Source: CATOSP01 sp965237775
GTDB lineage: Bacteria > Chloroflexota > Dehalococcoidia > Lucifugimonadales > UBA3495
Length of the DNA: 64,000 nucleotides
Assembly: GCA_965237775.1 (NCBI GenBank)
Contig: OZ250155.1
Coordinates: 372,001 to 436,000, forward strand
Reading direction: 5' to 3'
The position numbers and the translations under genes were made by a program. This document shows, in pieces, positions 50,344-60,336 of the stretch. The number at the start of each line of letters is the position of its first letter. Positions within the stretch are counted from its first letter, which is position 1. Below the pieces are notes generated by a model that was not told the DNA's origin, did not search any database, and saw only the letters and a list, made by a program, of their open reading frames with translations.

Positions 50344-52002
50344 TTGAATCCACCTTTACGAGTCATTCCCCTGGGCGGTCTGGGGGAGATCGGCAAGAAC
50401 ATGATGGCCCTGGAATACGGAGAGGACATCATCGTGGTGGACTGCGGTGTGCAGTTCCCCGAAGAGGGTATGTTGGGCGTCGACCTGATTATTCCCGACG
50501 TTACATATCTCGTCGAACGCGCCGACCACGTCCGGGCCATCCTAATTACCCACGGCCACGAAGACCACATCGGCGCTTTGCCCTTCATATTGCAGCGGCT
50601 AGACGTGCCGGTATATGCCCCCAAACTGGCCCACGGTTTCATCTCGGCCAAGCTCAAGGAGCGCCGTGTTACCCGTGACGCCACGGTCGAGGTGATCGAG
50701 CCCGGAATAGACTACTCGTTCGGCGGCAACTTGATTGCCAACTGGTTCCGGGTCTGTCACAGCATCCCCGACGCCATGGGGATCGCCATCAAGACTCCGA
50801 TGGGAACGGTAATCCACACCGGAGACTTCAAGATCGACCACACTCCGGTTGACGGACGCACCTTCGACCTGGCGTCACTGGCCGCATACGGCAACGAAGG
50901 CGTGCTTCTTCTGCTGTCGGACTCCACCTACGCCGAGATGCCCGGGTACACTCCATCGGAACGGTTGGTGGGAGAGGCGCTTGACCGGGCTATCCGGGAC
51001 GCGCCCGGCAGGGTGATGGTTGCCACCTTCGCTTCCCTCATCTCGCGGGTGCAACAGGTGGTCGACGCGGCGGACAGGTCTGGCCGCAAGGTCGGTATCG
51101 TGGGCCGCAGCATGGTTGACAACGTTCATGTAGCCTCTGAAATGGGCTACCTGACCCTGCCTCCCGGCATCCTCCTTTCCCTGGCCGAGATTCGCCGTCT
51201 ACCCCCTGAACAGGTCGTGTTGCTCACCACGGGCAGCCAGGGTGAACCAACCTCCGCCCTGGTCCGAATCGCGAACAAAGACCACCGTGACGTCAGGGTG
51301 ATGCCCGGCGATACCGTAATCATCTCGGCCACACCGATCCCCGGCAATGAATTGCCCGTCAGCCGCACCATAGATAACCTGCTGCGCCAAGAAGCCACCG
51401 TGCTCTATGACCGGATAACCACGGTCCACGTTCACGGTCACGCCAGCCAGGAAGAATTGAAGATGGTGCTCAACCTGGTGCGGCCACGTTACTTCGTGCC
51501 GGTCCACGGGGAGTACCGTCACTTGATGGCCCATGCTCAGTTGGCTTGGGACCTAGGCGTGGCGGAATCAGGAATCTTCGTGCTGGAAGACGGCGACGTG
51601 TTGGAGCTTTCCGAGTTCGGCGGCGAGGTGGCCGAGAAAGTCTCCGCCGGGCCAATCTACATCGACGGGCCCAGCACCCGTGACCACCGCAGCCAGGTGC
51701 TAAGCCAGAGGAAGGACCTTTCAAAGGACGGCGTGGTAGTCGTCGTGCTGTCCACCGACCGGGAGAGCGGTCAACCTGTGGGAGACCTAAAAACCGTGGC
51801 CACCGGGTTCATGGAGGCCTCCGAGACCAAGCCGCTGTTTGAAGACCTGGCGGTAAAGGTCTCCGAATCACTGAACGGAGAGCGCGACCTGAACGGCCAG
51901 CCCGACAAGCTAAGGGCCAAAGTGCGTGAAACTGCCCGCGAATTCATATTCGTGGAAACTCGGAGGCGTCCTATAATAATTCCCGTGGTGTTGGAGGTGT
52001 GA
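50344..52002 (+). CDS. rnj: Ribonuclease J
   Basis: A 552-residue beta-CASP metallo-beta-lactamase ribonuclease. It begins 'RVIPLGGLGEIGKNMMALEY' and has the metal-binding HGHEDH (70-75), further His in 'TGDFKIDHTP', and 'VHVHGHASQEEL' of the beta-CASP part, ending with the C-terminal 'RRRPIIIPVVLEV' domain. It combines 5'-exo and endonuclease activity in RNA decay and maturation. The TTG start has GGAG about 10 bases upstream. It follows the glycosylase by 16 bases. Confidence 0.96.
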   Translation: MNPPLRVIPLGGLGEIGKNMMALEYGEDIIVVDCGVQFPEEGMLGVDLIIPDVTYLVERADHVRAILITHGHEDHIGALPFILQRLDVPVYAPKLAHGFISAKLKERRVTRDATVEVIEPGIDYSFGGNLIANWFRVCHSIPDAMGIAIKTPMGTVIHTGDFKIDHTPVDGRTFDLASLAAYGNEGVLLLLSDSTYAEMPGYTPSERLVGEALDRAIRDAPGRVMVATFASLISRVQQVVDAADRSGRKVGIVGRSMVDNVHVASEMGYLTLPPGILLSLAEIRRLPPEQVVLLTTGSQGEPTSALVRIANKDHRDVRVMPGDTVIISATPIPGNELPVSRTIDNLLRQEATVLYDRITTVHVHGHASQEELKMVLNLVRPRYFVPVHGEYRHLMAHAQLAWDLGVAESGIFVLEDGDVLELSEFGGEVAEKVSAGPIYIDGPSTRDHRSQVLSQRKDLSKDGVVVVVLSTDRESGQPVGDLKTVATGFMEASETKPLFEDLAVKVSESLNGERDLNGQPDKLRAKVRETAREFIFVETRRRPIIIPVVLEV

Positions 52003-52056
52003 GGTAATACTCTCCGGCGGCCATCGTTTGTTTGGCCTCCGGTAACGGGGGTCCCA

Positions 52057-54300
52057 ATGGCCCGGCAAGCGACTCGCAGCAAGAACAAAGCAACACCTTC
52101 GATCAAGACAGGCCTGCTCTCAAGAGTGCCTGCCGCCCTTGATGGCCTGGTTATAGTCGCCCTTTTTCTGGGGCTAGGTTATTTCTTCGGCTTCACTCCC
52201 GCCGCTAGGTCCTACGCGGTTGAATCCCTGGGCTTCGGGCTAATCCCGGTCTCCCTCTGGCTAATCGCCGTAGTGGTCTGCCTCCGGTACCGGCCCCGCA
52301 CCGTCTTGGTTCACTGGCGGGTCTGGGTCGGCGCAGCCGCGCTGGCGGCCATTTCCGTAGGGGTTCTCTCTCTATTCCACGCCAGAGAAGGCACGTTGTT
52401 TTACGCCAGCCTGGGCGGAGAATGGGGCAAGGTAGTTGTCGGGCAACCGTTGGCCGTTGCAGTAGTCAAGCTGGGAATACCAATTATCCTGCTCCCACCG
52501 CTTCTCTATCCTCGGATAATCGGCTCGGCCTATCTGAGATTCCTCGCCCACCTGGGGACCGGTCTACGGTCAACTGCCGAGTATGCGCATAAAGGCGCAT
52601 CCTATACCGTCTCAGTGTTGTGGAGTTCGTTGCAATATACCGGCAGAGGGTGCGCCCATGCCTGGCGCCTAGCCACCGTACTGGCTTCTGCAATGCCTTG
52701 GCGCAAGTCAGTCAACCGGTCCGCCGACGCCGCTGGTAAGGAAGACCGCTCAGCCCCCATAGATCCCGACAAAGCCGTTTCAGCCTTTTGGGCTCAAGCG
52801 GAGGCGGAGGTGGAAACAGTCCCCGCCGACACCTCCGAGGACGAGCAGGTGGAGGAGGCTGAGAAGCCCGAAATCAGGCCGGTCAAGGCGGCGAAGTCCA
52901 AATGGGCGCTTCCCTCAATCGACTGTCTATCGCCTCCCGTGGTCCACGATCAGGCACAGGGGCCCCTGGAGCAGATGGCCCGCCACGTAGAGGCTTCCCT
53001 GGCGGAACACGGAGTATTCGTGGAGGTAAAGAACATTAAGTCCGGCCCCAGGATAGTCCAATTCGGACTGGTCCCCGGATGGGTGGGCCGAAGGGGTGAA
53101 TCCGGCAAGGAGGATGCTGCCAAGTCCAGGCCCGATAACCGCGTGAAGGTCCAGAGCATCCTATCGCGGGAAAAGGACCTTGCCTTGGCCCTAAAGACCC
53201 CTTATCTCAGAATCGAAGCCCCGGTGCCCGGCGAAGCTCTGGTGGGGTTGGAAGTACCGGCCCCTTCCCAAAGCAAGGTACACCTGCGCGAGGTAATAGA
53301 AAGCCCGGCCTTCACCAAGATTACGGACAAAGGGGGATTGCCCGTCGCCGTTGGCCAGGACACCGGCGGAGTTTCCGTGGCGATGGACCTGGCGGCCCTG
53401 CCGCACCTGCTCATCGCCGGAGCTACCGGCAGCGGGAAGAGCGTTTGCATCAACTCCATCGTGGCCTCGTTGCTTCTGACCAAGCCGCCGGACCAGCTAA
53501 GGATGCTGATGGTGGACCCAAAGCGGGTCGAATTGACGCCCTTCAACAAGATTCCTCATCTGATGGCTCCGGTCATCGTCGATGTCGATGAGGTGAACCC
53601 CGCCCTGCGCGCCGTGCTGAGGGAGATGTACAGGCGTTACAAGCAGATGGAAGAGGCCGGGACGCGCAATATCGCAGGTTACAACGACAAGGCCGCGGAA
53701 CCCATGCCCTATCTGGTGGTTATCGTGGACGAATTAGCCGATCTGATGATCGCAGGTGGGTTCGAGGTGGAGCAAAGCCTGGTGAGGTTGGCCCAGTTAG
53801 GCAGGGCCGCTGGCATCCACCTGGTACTCGCTACTCAACGCCCTTCCGTACAGGTAGTGACCGGGCTGCTCAAGGCCAATATCCCGGCTCGTGTCGCCTT
53901 CGCCGTCGCCTCTCAAGTTGACTCTCGGGTCATCCTGGACATGGTCGGCGCGGAAAAGCTGCTGGGAAAGGGCGACGGGCTCCTGTTGAATTCCGATTCG
54001 CCCAAGCCCCGCCGCGTGCAAGGAACGCTGGTCTACGACGACGAGATCGACGAAATGGTCAAGTTCTGGCGCGAGCAGGAAGGGCCGCCCCTGCCTGAGA
54101 TTCCCATGGAAGAAGCCCAGGACGACGACGAAGACGACGGCGACCTGGACGACCGGATGTTGGAGCAGGCGCGGGAAGTTGCCCTCCGCAACCCCCACGT
54201 GTCCTCCTCCTACATGTCGCGCAGGTTCAAGGTAGGCGAACAGCGCGCCGCCCAAATCATGGAGGCCCTGGAGGAAGAGGGGTTGGTAATCCCGCGTTAG
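52057..54300 (+). CDS. ftsK: FtsK/SpoIIIE DNA translocase
   Basis: A 747-residue DNA translocase. Four N-terminal transmembrane helices (about 25-45, 55-75, 85-105, 130-150), a short acidic linker (about 225-290), then the motor: alpha/beta domains with 'LIAGATGSGKSVCIN' (Walker A), 'VIVDELADLMIA' (Walker B) and 'LATQRPSVQVVTG'. The C-terminal gamma winged helix reads 'SYMSRRFKVGEQRAAQIMEALEEEG'. It pumps chromosomes apart at the division septum. The linker is short, as in SpoIIIE. Confidence 0.97.
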   Translation: MARQATRSKNKATPSIKTGLLSRVPAALDGLVIVALFLGLGYFFGFTPAARSYAVESLGFGLIPVSLWLIAVVVCLRYRPRTVLVHWRVWVGAAALAAISVGVLSLFHAREGTLFYASLGGEWGKVVVGQPLAVAVVKLGIPIILLPPLLYPRIIGSAYLRFLAHLGTGLRSTAEYAHKGASYTVSVLWSSLQYTGRGCAHAWRLATVLASAMPWRKSVNRSADAAGKEDRSAPIDPDKAVSAFWAQAEAEVETVPADTSEDEQVEEAEKPEIRPVKAAKSKWALPSIDCLSPPVVHDQAQGPLEQMARHVEASLAEHGVFVEVKNIKSGPRIVQFGLVPGWVGRRGESGKEDAAKSRPDNRVKVQSILSREKDLALALKTPYLRIEAPVPGEALVGLEVPAPSQSKVHLREVIESPAFTKITDKGGLPVAVGQDTGGVSVAMDLAALPHLLIAGATGSGKSVCINSIVASLLLTKPPDQLRMLMVDPKRVELTPFNKIPHLMAPVIVDVDEVNPALRAVLREMYRRYKQMEEAGTRNIAGYNDKAAEPMPYLVVIVDELADLMIAGGFEVEQSLVRLAQLGRAAGIHLVLATQRPSVQVVTGLLKANIPARVAFAVASQVDSRVILDMVGAEKLLGKGDGLLLNSDSPKPRRVQGTLVYDDEIDEMVKFWREQEGPPLPEIPMEEAQDDDEDDGDLDDRMLEQAREVALRNPHVSSSYMSRRFKVGEQRAAQIMEALEEEGLVIPR

Positions 54301-54892
54301 CGGCCTATTCTCCCCTCTGCTTCTGGGAAACGATGAGGTAGACGCTCGCCCAGACGTGACTGTTCAGACTCGATGAGGCGGATTGGCTGAATCTCACATC
54401 GGTCATCTCTGTGATAATCCTCATATCATGTCCCGCCCCCGCAATCCGTCATTCCCGCGCAGGGAGACCTTTGAAGAATCCCCTCTCACTCCGGGAGAGG
54501 GTTAGGGTGAGGGCGTCCTCCGTATCTGGGCACACTATGGATTGTCGCTTTCGCGGGAATCACGGAAGGTTACGCAAGGGTCTCCGCAGGCGGGAATCCA
54601 GAAATGCCCATGATAGTGAAGGTCGCTGGTTGCAAAGGTTTCTGGATTCCGGGTCAAGCCCGGAATGACGAACTTGGAGTAGGAAGGACACATCAAGTCT
54701 GAACGGTTACGCCCAGACGTGCCCCCTTTCCGTGCGGGCTAGGACTTTGTTATCATGGCGTATGCTCGACGCCCGGCCCTCCCATTCCGTTCCTCAATCG
54801 CGCTGATTGACTCGCCAGGCAGGTGAATTTCGGATGGCCCGGAGCCCAACGCCCCGTTTTAGAGCAGAATCCACGTCTTTGGTACCAGGCCC
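54301..54892. other. Intergenic region holding a MITE
   Basis: About 590 bases between ftsK and the PHP gene with no gene. Most is the IS66-type MITE copy 2. The remaining 180 bases show no feature I can support. Confidence 0.45.
54356..54710. mobile_element. IS66-type MITE, copy 2 (355 bp)
   Basis: Same element as 8371-8722 and in the same orientation. Ends are GTGACTGTTCAGAC and, read inward, GTAACCGTTCAGAC (12 of 14 match each other). It is flanked by a perfect 8-bp direct duplication GCCCAGAC (54348-54355 and 54711-54718). Terminal sequence and duplication length both match the IS66 element of this window, so that transposase, or a close relative, probably moved it. No ORF inside. Confidence 0.85.
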
Positions 54893-55561
54893 TTGCTGAT
54901 TGACCTGCACACCCATACCTACCCCAGCTCTGATGACAGCTTCGTTGGAATCGATGACCTTATAGAACGGGCCAAGGGCTTCGGACTGGACGGGATGTGC
55001 CTTACCGACCATGACTTTTTCTGGTCCATGGACCGGGTGCGAGACCTATCCCGCAAGCACCAATTTCTGCTGCTGCCGGGCTCCGAGATCAACACGGACA
55101 TGGGCCACGTGATCGTCTTCGGGCTGGAGAGGTATATATTTGGCCTGCATAAACCCGATTTTCTTTGGAAAGAGATTGGCCGCCGCCAGGGTGTCGCCAT
55201 CGCGGCCCATCCCTACCGGCGCAGGTTTCTCGAAGATCCGGGGCGCGACCCCGTCATTCGGGCGGAGATGCTCGAACGCGCAAGCCAGGACCCGTTCTTT
55301 CAGTGTTGCGCCGCCATCGAAGGTATCAACGGCCGGGGGACCGACGTTCAAAACAGTTTCTCGCAGGACTTATGTCAAATGCTCGGCATTCCCATGACGG
55401 GAGGCAGCGACGCCCACAGGGCGGAGCAGATGGGCACAGCAGCCACCAGGTTCGACCGGGATATCTCCAGCCTGGATGACTTAATCGAGGAACTGACGTC
55501 GGGAAGGTTCCATGCTGAACAGTTGCGAAGCTCTACCCCAGCGGTAGGAGGCGGCGCGTGA
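54893..55561 (+). CDS. PHP-domain metal-dependent phosphoesterase
   Basis: A 222-residue PHP protein. Motif I is DLHTHTYPSSDDS, motif II 'GLDGMCLTDHDFF', 'LLPGSEINTDMGHV' supplies the next ligand, 'IAAHPYRR' another, and 'TGGSDAHRAEQMG' the last, so the trinuclear metal site looks complete. Targets of the family are small phosphodiesters or nucleotides. The TTG start at 54893 has no strong ribosome site. Confidence 0.87.
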   Translation: MLIDLHTHTYPSSDDSFVGIDDLIERAKGFGLDGMCLTDHDFFWSMDRVRDLSRKHQFLLLPGSEINTDMGHVIVFGLERYIFGLHKPDFLWKEIGRRQGVAIAAHPYRRRFLEDPGRDPVIRAEMLERASQDPFFQCCAAIEGINGRGTDVQNSFSQDLCQMLGIPMTGGSDAHRAEQMGTAATRFDRDISSLDDLIEELTSGRFHAEQLRSSTPAVGGGA

Positions 55562-55655
55562 GCGGGCCTAGCTCCAGCTCATACGGCGGTCTGTGCGACC
55601 AATATCCGAGTCGATGCCGAAGGAGCCTCGCCTTCGGCGGCCGGGAGAGGCAATA

Positions 55656-56636
55656 ATGGCCGAGACGTTAAGGGTTGAAAACCTGTACGTCCGATTTGGC
55701 ACCTCCACAGGTGAGGTGAAAGCCCTTAATGGTGTCAGCTTCGCCCAGGACCAGGGGCAGATTTTCTGCCTGGTCGGGGAGAGCGGAGCGGGGAAAAGCA
55801 CAGTTGCCCTGGCGATCATGGGGTTGCTGCCCATCTCGGCCTCCGTCCCGGAAGGTAGCATCTACTTCGAGGGTCACGACCTCCTGAGGGCGAGCCCGGA
55901 AGAGATGCGCCACATTCGCGGCAACGAAATATCAATGGTTTTCCAGGATGCCCAAGCAGCCCTCAACCCCGTGCAACTGGTCGGCCCCCAGGTTGAAGAG
56001 GTCATCATGGCCCATACCGACGTGTCGCCCCGCATCGCCAACCAAATGGCCCTGGACATGCTGGGCGAGATGGGCATGCCGGAACCCAAACGCATCATGG
56101 GCCAGTACCCCTTCAGCCTCAGCGGCGGGATGTGCCAACGTATTATGCTGGCCATCGCCCTGGTGTTGAAGCCACGCCTTTTGATAGCCGACGAGCCCAC
56201 TTCAGGACTGGACGTAACGTTGCAAGCCCAGATCCTGGAGCGAATCCGCTCCCTTTCCAGGGAGCAGGGCTCGTCCATCCTGCTCATCACCCATGACATG
56301 GGGGTGGTGGCCAGCATGGCCAACAAGGTGGGCGTGATATATGCCGGGACCATGGTGGAGTCCAGCGAAGTGATCCCGCTGTTCAAGGAACCCCAGCACC
56401 CCTACACTTCCTCACTCTTGAGGACCCTGCCCCGGCTGGACCGGCCAGATTCCAGGCTAGAGCCGCTGCGGGGCACACCTCCCGACATGACCAAGCTGCC
56501 AGAGGAATGCCCGTTCCTGCCCCGCTGCAACAAAGCCATTAACCGTTGCCGGCAGGAACCCCGTCCGCCGCTGGAAGAAACGCAGCCAAACCACTTCGCC
56601 GCCTGCTACAACCCGGTGCTGCCTGAAACCTGCTAG
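55656..56636 (+). CDS. Oligopeptide/dipeptide ABC transporter ATPase (DppD-like)
   Basis: A 326-residue ATPase of the peptide/nickel class. The ATG at 55656 has GGGAGAGG upstream; the frame is open to 55593. Walker A is GESGAGKS (41-48), Q-loop 'SMVFQDAQAALNP', signature LSGGM, Walker B 'LLIADEPTSGLD' and switch His in 'LLITHDMG'. The C-terminal oligo_HPY region has 'HPYTSSLLRTLP' and the cysteine motif CPFLPRC. No second ATPase or permease is adjacent; it could serve the ATPase-less transporter at 4088-7977, but only context could show that. Confidence 0.93.
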   Translation: MAETLRVENLYVRFGTSTGEVKALNGVSFAQDQGQIFCLVGESGAGKSTVALAIMGLLPISASVPEGSIYFEGHDLLRASPEEMRHIRGNEISMVFQDAQAALNPVQLVGPQVEEVIMAHTDVSPRIANQMALDMLGEMGMPEPKRIMGQYPFSLSGGMCQRIMLAIALVLKPRLLIADEPTSGLDVTLQAQILERIRSLSREQGSSILLITHDMGVVASMANKVGVIYAGTMVESSEVIPLFKEPQHPYTSSLLRTLPRLDRPDSRLEPLRGTPPDMTKLPEECPFLPRCNKAINRCRQEPRPPLEETQPNHFAACYNPVLPETC

Positions 56637-56655
56637 TAACGACCCTGGCAGACCC

Positions 56656-57657
56656 TCAGCTTCCGGGCTGGTCCGCGGCAAGCAGCTCCAAGGCGAGGTC
56701 CGGCTCCATGCGCCCGGTCTTAATTGCCAGGTCGGCTTCCAAAAGTCGCTCATACCTGTACGAGATATCGGCGAAAGAATGACGCCGGGCCTGGTCGACG
56801 GTCTTCCTCAGCACGAAGTCGTTGGTCACGCCGATCCTGCGTCCGAGGTCGTTTTGCCGGACGCCTTCATCCATCGCGTTTCGGGCAAGGGCCAGGAGCC
56901 GGAGTTGCCTCTCCACCATCGCCACCACATACGAGGCGTCTCGCCCATCTTGCCTAAGCTGTTGCAGCAGTTCCAACGCCACCCGTTGACGCCCGTCGAT
57001 CATCGCGTCTACGGCGGTAAAGATGCTTGCCTCTCTGGCCTGGTGGACCATCTCGGTTACGTGCTGTTCTTCGATGCGCTGTCCCCCGGTGTAGAGGCAT
57101 AGCTTCTCGATCTCCCGGTCCATGGCCCACAGGTCCTGCCCCACCATGTCGGTCAAGCTCCGGATAGCCGTGGGACTGATATTTCCGCCCTTTTCCTCCA
57201 CGGAAGACTTCACCCACCGCGCCAGCCTTTCGCCGTTGGGCGTGGGTAACGGCTGCGCCTGGGCCACCGGGGTCAGCGTCTTCAGTAGAGTATTGCCGTT
57301 CGCGAGGTTGCCGTCGGTGAACACCAGCACGGTGGTCTCCGGCATCTCGGGTATCGATGCGGCCAGACCTTCCCAGCCCCCCAATGAGGCCGAGGCCGAG
57401 CCGCCTCCGCGCTGCCTTCCCCTGCCTGTCCGTCGGCCCTCAAACGTGTCCAGCAACCCTTCCACCAGCACCAACCGTTTCCCATCCATGAATGGAAGCG
57501 CAAAGCAAACGTTAGTCAACTCGGCCAGCTCGATCTGGCCTCCCTGAAGACGGTGCCGGTTGGACTCGAAAAGGTCTTCGGTCTCCTCGGCTTCTTCCAA
57601 CCGGGCCAACGCCCTGGGCACCAGGTAGCTATCGCCGTAGAGCAAGTGTGCTGACAA
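56656..57657 (-). CDS. holA: DNA polymerase III delta subunit
   Basis: A 333-residue HolA, the clamp-loader subunit that opens the sliding clamp. It starts 'MSAHLLYGDSYLVPRALARL', has 'LPFMDGKRLVLVEGLLD' with the expected strand, 'SLTDMVGQDLWAMDREIEKL' and the C-terminal collar helices ('ASYVVAMVERQLRLLALAR'). A Gly/Arg/Ser insert (about 75-90) is unusual. Convergent with the ABC ATPase gene. Confidence 0.93.
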   Translation of the reverse strand: MSAHLLYGDSYLVPRALARLEEAEETEDLFESNRHRLQGGQIELAELTNVCFALPFMDGKRLVLVEGLLDTFEGRRTGRGRQRGGGSASASLGGWEGLAASIPEMPETTVLVFTDGNLANGNTLLKTLTPVAQAQPLPTPNGERLARWVKSSVEEKGGNISPTAIRSLTDMVGQDLWAMDREIEKLCLYTGGQRIEEQHVTEMVHQAREASIFTAVDAMIDGRQRVALELLQQLRQDGRDASYVVAMVERQLRLLALARNAMDEGVRQNDLGRRIGVTNDFVLRKTVDQARRHSFADISYRYERLLEADLAIKTGRMEPDLALELLAADQPGS

Positions 57658-57846
57658 GGGATACTCCTCGGAGGGGTAAGGAAACAGAGCGGCTTTGTGG
57701 CCTTCGTTCGCGCCTGGATTATAGCACCGGAGGCTGATGCTCCACTGGTTGAGGCCGGATTTCTATGGAATAATGGCTCGGAGTTTCGAGTCCTAACACG
57801 GGCTCACAACGCCTTTCGCCGGGCAATGACTCAGGGAGTATCGCCA

Positions 57847-58887
57847 ATGAAATTCGCCCTCTTTACCCACATCCCATGGCCGGAAGGGTCCGACCCTGGC
57901 CAGGTGTTCCACGAAACCACAGAGGAAGTCGTCCGGGGAGAAGAGCTTGGGTACCACAGCGCATGGCTTGCGGAGCACCATTTCTCCCGGTACGGACTCG
58001 GGTCTTCCTCGCTGGTTCTGGCGGGCCACCTCGCCGCGATGACCAGCGCCATCCGGTTGGGCACCGCCGTCCTGGTCCCGCCCTTGCAGAACCCCATTCG
58101 CCTCGCGGAGGATACCGCCACGGTGGACGCCATTAGCGGCGGACGCCTTGATGTAGGCCTGGGACGGGGAACAGCGGGCTATGAGTACGCAGGGTTCAAC
58201 GTTGACCGCGAGGAGAGCCAGGGGCGGTTTCAGGAAAGCCTGAGGGTGATGAAGGGGCTCTGGACTACTCCGGATTTCTCCCACGAGGGAACGTATTACC
58301 GGGTATACAGGGCAAACCTCACCCCGCCGCCGGTCCAGCAACCCCATCCACCGGTCTACCTGGCCTCCACCCGGACGTTGGAGACCCTGGAGTTCGCCGC
58401 ATCGACGGGGCACCCAATGATGGTTGGTGTCGTCCTGGACACGGCGGACGCCCTGGACCTATGCCGCCGGTACGCGGACCTTTCCAAAGCCGCCGGTTTC
58501 AACGTGCCGGTCTCGGATATCCCATTCTTCCGGTACTGCTACGTCGCGGAGACGGAAGAGGAGGCCCGTGAAGGCGCCAGGGCGGGGATGAACTGGACTC
58601 AGGACATGATCCAATGGCGGCGCACCTTTGAGGTGGGTAGCGAGGTCTACCAAAGTCTAGATTCCTTCCGGGCCTCGCGCACCGACGCTCCCCCGGCCTA
58701 CGAATACCTTTACGACCACCGGGCGGTCATTGGCACCCCGGAACAATGCGTGGCGCAGATCAGAGCGTTGCAAGCGGAGGGAGTTGAATACTTTGGCTGC
58801 AATTTCTCGTTCGGCAGCATGGACCACTCTATGCTGATGCGTTGCATGGAGTTATTCGCCAAAGAGGTAATGCCCCACTTCGAGTAG
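57847..58887 (+). CDS. LLM-class flavin-dependent oxidoreductase
   Basis: A 346-residue luciferase-like monooxygenase. The ATG at 57847 has GGGAG 8 bases upstream and opens with the first barrel strand 'MKFALFTHIPWPEG'. Family blocks: 'GYHSAWLAEHHFSRYGLGSSS', 'IRLGTAVLVPPLQNPIRLAEDTATVDAISGGRLDVGLGRG' in part, and 'IGTPEQCVAQIRAL'. It uses reduced FMN or F420; the substrate is not evident. LLM proteins are abundant in SAR202-type genomes. A flavin reductase partner might be the gene at 39941. Confidence 0.93.
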   Translation: MKFALFTHIPWPEGSDPGQVFHETTEEVVRGEELGYHSAWLAEHHFSRYGLGSSSLVLAGHLAAMTSAIRLGTAVLVPPLQNPIRLAEDTATVDAISGGRLDVGLGRGTAGYEYAGFNVDREESQGRFQESLRVMKGLWTTPDFSHEGTYYRVYRANLTPPPVQQPHPPVYLASTRTLETLEFAASTGHPMMVGVVLDTADALDLCRRYADLSKAAGFNVPVSDIPFFRYCYVAETEEEAREGARAGMNWTQDMIQWRRTFEVGSEVYQSLDSFRASRTDAPPAYEYLYDHRAVIGTPEQCVAQIRALQAEGVEYFGCNFSFGSMDHSMLMRCMELFAKEVMPHFE

Positions 58888-58954
58888 GGACGGGAAGCCA
58901 TCTGGAAACCATTCGGAAGCCACGCGGAATCGCCATTCGCGTCGAGGCTGTCTT

Positions 58955-60319
58955 TTGCCTACTATTGCGGAACAGCTAAGCGACTACGCCTCTTCCTTGA
59001 GGTACGAAGATCTTCCGGACGAAATCGTCCATCAAGCCAAGCGGATGATAATCGACACCGTGGGCTGCGCTTTGGGCGGTTACTCCAGCGAGCCCGCCAG
59101 GATAGCCAGAGGAATCGCCTCCACGGTCACCAGCAGCCAGCCCGCCACCGTGTTGGTCAGTGGGCAGACCACCAGCCCGGACCTTGCCACTTTCGCCAAT
59201 GGAGTCATGGTCCGCTACCTGGACTTCAACGACGGGTACACCAGCAAAGAGTCGGGACACCCCAGCGATAGCATCGCGGCCACCATCACGGGGGCTGAGG
59301 TGGGAGGCTCGGGAGGCAAGGGGTTGATTACGTCCACCGTTCTGGCCTACGAAGCCTTCTGCCGCATCTGCGACACGGTGGACATCAAACCCACCGGGTT
59401 CGACCACGTGACCGTAGGCTGCATCGCCAGCATTCTCGGCGTTTCCCATGCGCTGGGCCTCACCAGGGAACAGATGGTCCAGGCCTTAAACCTGGGCATC
59501 GCGCCCAACCTGGCCCTCTACCAGACCAGAATTGGCGACGTCTCCATGTGGAAGGGATGCGCCTACGCCAACGCAAGCCGCAACGCGGTGTTCGCGGCAA
59601 TGCTGGCCCAGAAAGGCCTCACCGGTCCGTCGCCTATTTTCGAGGGAGATGGCGGTTACTTCAAAGCCGTTACCCGCCAACCCTTTGAGATACCTGTTCT
59701 CGGGGGTGACGGGGAGCCCTTCAAGATCACGGAATGCAGCATCAAACGGTTCCTCCTGGGCCAATACTCCCAGACCGTAGTCCAGGCGGCGTTGGAAGTG
59801 CGGGACCAGTTGGCCGACCCTGGGGACATCGCGTCGGTAACGGTCAAAACCCTGCAAACGGCGGTCAACATCATGGCCGGGGACCCGGAGAAATGGCGTC
59901 CGGCCAACCGGGAGACCGCCGACCACTCCATGCCGTATACCGCGGCGGTAGCCCTGAAATACGGGCAGGTGGGCCAGACCCATTTCGACGACGAGTACCT
60001 GCGCGATCCGGCGTTGCTCGACCTGGTGGGCAGGGTCAACGTGGAGGTGTCCGGGGAGGCCAACCAGCGCGCGCCGGAAGCGATGCTCTGCGACCTGGAG
60101 GTGGTCACCCATTCCGGACAGAAGTATGGGTCAAGAGTGGCCTACCACAAGGGCCACTACAAGAACCCCCTGTCGGACAGCGAGCTAGAAGACAAGTTCC
60201 GCAGCCTGGCACAGGGGGTGCTGCCAGACAACCGGACCAACGGCCTTTTGGCTCACCTGTGGGAACTGGACAAGGTTACGGATATAACCGGGCTGTTGGG
60301 CTGGACTCGCGCCCGGTAG
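58955..60319 (+). CDS. MmgE/PrpD family protein
   Basis: A 454-residue protein of the 2-methylcitrate dehydratase/cis-aconitate decarboxylase fold. Diagnostic blocks: 'MIIDTVGCALGGYSSEPARI', 'YLDFNDGYTSKESGHPSDSI' with the active-site Asp/His region, 'YETRIGDVSMWKGCAYANASRNAVFAAMLAQKG'-like segment near 190-220 and 'TADHSMPYTAAVAL'. The TTG start has GAGG about 7 bases upstream. Substrate unknown; members act on tricarboxylates or related hydroxy acids. Confidence 0.93.
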   Translation: MPTIAEQLSDYASSLRYEDLPDEIVHQAKRMIIDTVGCALGGYSSEPARIARGIASTVTSSQPATVLVSGQTTSPDLATFANGVMVRYLDFNDGYTSKESGHPSDSIAATITGAEVGGSGGKGLITSTVLAYEAFCRICDTVDIKPTGFDHVTVGCIASILGVSHALGLTREQMVQALNLGIAPNLALYQTRIGDVSMWKGCAYANASRNAVFAAMLAQKGLTGPSPIFEGDGGYFKAVTRQPFEIPVLGGDGEPFKITECSIKRFLLGQYSQTVVQAALEVRDQLADPGDIASVTVKTLQTAVNIMAGDPEKWRPANRETADHSMPYTAAVALKYGQVGQTHFDDEYLRDPALLDLVGRVNVEVSGEANQRAPEAMLCDLEVVTHSGQKYGSRVAYHKGHYKNPLSDSELEDKFRSLAQGVLPDNRTNGLLAHLWELDKVTDITGLLGWTRAR

Positions 60320-60336
60320 GCTAAACCCAGTCCGCT

